This document shows, piece after piece, positions 5,774-6,695 of a stretch of DNA of 6,695 bases. Under the pieces are notes generated by a model. The model saw nothing but the letters and a program-made list of their open reading frames with translations, did no database searches and had not been told where the DNA came from. The first letter of the stretch is position 1. Each line of letters begins with the position of its first letter. The position numbers and the translations under genes are program-made. This stretch comes from an uncultured Planctomycetaceae bacterium (lineage in GTDB: Bacteria; Planctomycetota; Planctomycetia; Pirellulales; JACPPG01), in NCBI GenBank assembly GCA_945957305.1, contig CAMFLN010000171.1:1-6695 (forward strand), given 5' to 3'.

Positions 5774-6242
5774 ATGCGCCGTCCCGTACTTTCTCCCACT
5801 GTTTCCGCACCATCTGGACGCCAAAGTCAATTACCCGCTCTCGCTCAAGCACTTTGCTCCTAAGCAAGGACGCAAAGACAATAAAATTTTTATATTCAAG
5901 TCTGTCCCACAGCCAACCTAGATCGTGCTGGGGCTCAAGATGGCACGAGCCACAACAAAGAGTGGCGTTGTCGGGGGCAAGTTTTTGGAAGCAAGAGGCA
6001 CAGATAAATGGGCGAGGGCCATACCGGTCCCTCTTTTCTTTTTCAGCTTCGGACAACTCCCGTATCCTATTCCACGGATTGTCCACAGGCGGGGCCTCTG
6101 GTTTGCTGGAGTCCTCTGTCTCAAGTGCGAGGGTATATTCTAAGGTAACGCTGTTTGGGGTTTCGATAGAGATAACGTCTTGAATCACCCAGCGTGGGCC
6201 TTCCTGATTGGGGGGCTTAGCCTTCCTCTTTCTCTTGCTCAC
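5772..6242 (-). CDS. Unrecognised small protein with a CxxC...CxxC zinc-ribbon-like motif
   Basis: I do not recognise this family. From GTG at 6242 the product is 156 residues. It opens with a basic patch (SKRKRKAKPP), then a strand-rich part (WVIQDVISIETPNSVTLEYTLALE, about 18-41), a charged acidic/Pro linker, and a cysteine cluster: Cys81-x2-Cys84 and Cys97-x2-Cys100, with an extra Cys96 and His101, which would suit one zinc ion. The C-terminal 50 residues are helical and charged, starting DLGWLWDRLEYKNFIVF. The start is chosen because the GTG overlaps the stop of the upstream gene (GTGA) behind a G-rich ribosome binding site; an ATG at 6299 would extend the protein by 19 low-complexity Arg/Gly residues lying inside the neighbour. 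Translation is probably coupled to that neighbour. A nucleic-acid-binding or structural role for the zinc motif is inference. Confidence 0.7.
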   Translation of the reverse strand: MSKRKRKAKPPNQEGPRWVIQDVISIETPNSVTLEYTLALETEDSSKPEAPPVDNPWNRIRELSEAEKEKRDRYGPRPFICASCFQKLAPDNATLCCGSCHLEPQHDLGWLWDRLEYKNFIVFASLLRSKVLERERVIDFGVQMVRKQWEKVRDGA

Positions 6243-6695
6243 GATTCCCCCACCTCTTGCACCTCGCCGGCTTCTCTCGCCGCGTCCATTCGCTCGCAAT
6301 GTTTATAAATTGTATTTAATGACTCAGTGAGTTCTCGCAAGCGGTCCATTGAGAAGCCATATTCAAAATCCCACTCCCCATCGGGAGCCGGGGTGCCATA
6401 GGCCATCTGGAACCAAATCACGGCCTCGTGGAATTGCGTGCAGCCCACGTATTGCACTCTTACTTGGACTCCATCACCCTCCGGCGCATTCCACCCACGA
6501 CGTGTCCAAACGTCATGCTCCTTACGAATAATTCCCCACTCGCATTCATCAATATAGACCTTGGTATAAAAACCCTTGTCCCCCGGTGCGAGGTTCCGTG
6601 TCTTCTTAACCATGCGGTCAAACGCCTTGCGAGCGGATGCTAGATCGTCGTAGCTCTTGGCGTTCTTTATGTCGTAGTTGTCCCCGTCGAATCCC
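6239..6695 (-). CDS. Unrecognised protein, 5' truncated by the right window edge
   Basis: I do not recognise this protein. An ATG at 6613 gives 124 residues, but the frame stays open through 27 more codons to the edge. Those codons mostly end in G or C and read like ordinary protein (YDDLASARKAFDRM just before the ATG), and no good ribosome binding site precedes 6613. The real start is therefore probably beyond the window, with at least 151 residues visible. The visible part looks soluble and mixed alpha/beta: Trp/Tyr-rich segments (ECEWGIIRKEHDVWTRRGW, EAVIWFQMAYG, GEWDFEYGFSMDRL) followed by a helical tail ending in acidic residues. No membrane segment or known catalytic motif is seen. It lies upstream of and overlaps the zinc-ribbon-like gene by four bases, so the two probably form an operon and may act together. 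Confidence 0.65.
   Translation of the reverse strand, partial: GFDGDNYDIKNAKSYDDLASARKAFDRMVKKTRNLAPGDKGFYTKVYIDECEWGIIRKEHDVWTRRGWNAPEGDGVQVRVQYVGCTQFHEAVIWFQMAYGTPAPDGEWDFEYGFSMDRLRELTESLNTIYKHCERMDAAREAGEVQEVGES

Noticed and set aside
5722..6183. 153-residue plus-strand open frame
   Set aside because: It begins inside a strong terminator and lies opposite the minus-strand zinc-ribbon-like gene, which has better start context and composition.
6243..6299. ATG at 6299 as the start of the zinc-ribbon-like protein
   Set aside because: It would add an Arg/Gly-rich leader lying wholly within the upstream gene; the GTGA overlap with a G-rich ribosome binding site is the more natural start.

Overview
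The window joins two unlike regions. Positions 1 to about 3800 are GC-rich, conserved chromosomal DNA: the tail of a division and cell wall (dcw) cluster, in the order murC (3' part), murB, ddl, ftsQ, followed by a convergent csrA. From about 3960 onward the base composition becomes visibly more AT-rich and the content changes to accessory genes: a tyrosine recombinase, a small DNA-binding-type protein, and two unrecognised genes on the minus strand. The likely source is a member of the Planctomycetota, probably near Pirellulales. This rests on the style of MurB and FtsQ, the absence of ftsA/ftsZ after ftsQ, a 110-residue protein of a type I associate with planctomycetes, and a planctomycete-style integrase. 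It was judged by eye, with no database search.

Layout. murC ends inside the start of murB (23-base overlap). murB and ddl are separated by 139 bases, and ddl has a strong ribosome binding site. ddl and ftsQ overlap by four bases (ATGA). These genes act in one pathway: MurC adds L-Ala to UDP-MurNAc, MurB makes UDP-MurNAc, Ddl supplies the D-Ala-D-Ala dipeptide, and FtsQ is a divisome membrane scaffold. csrA, on the minus strand, encodes a post-transcriptional regulator.

The 169-base gap between csrA and the divergent integrase gene holds an 8-bp perfect inverted repeat that overlaps -10-like sequences in both directions. It is a candidate operator, or less likely a recombination site. The integrase gene ends at a strong intrinsic terminator. 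A TTGACG-N17-TAACCT promoter candidate follows, overlapped by a 10-bp inverted repeat, and then the HTH-like gene, which ends in an 11-bp-stem terminator. The terminator's T-tract touches the stop codon of a convergent two-gene operon running leftward: an unknown protein, truncated by the right edge, translationally coupled through GTGA to a small protein with a CxxC...CxxC zinc-ribbon-like motif.

The right side reads as the integrase-proximal end of an integrated element, with the left boundary probably between csrA and the integrase gene. The other end and its cargo lie outside the window. No RNA gene, CRISPR array or insertion sequence was seen.
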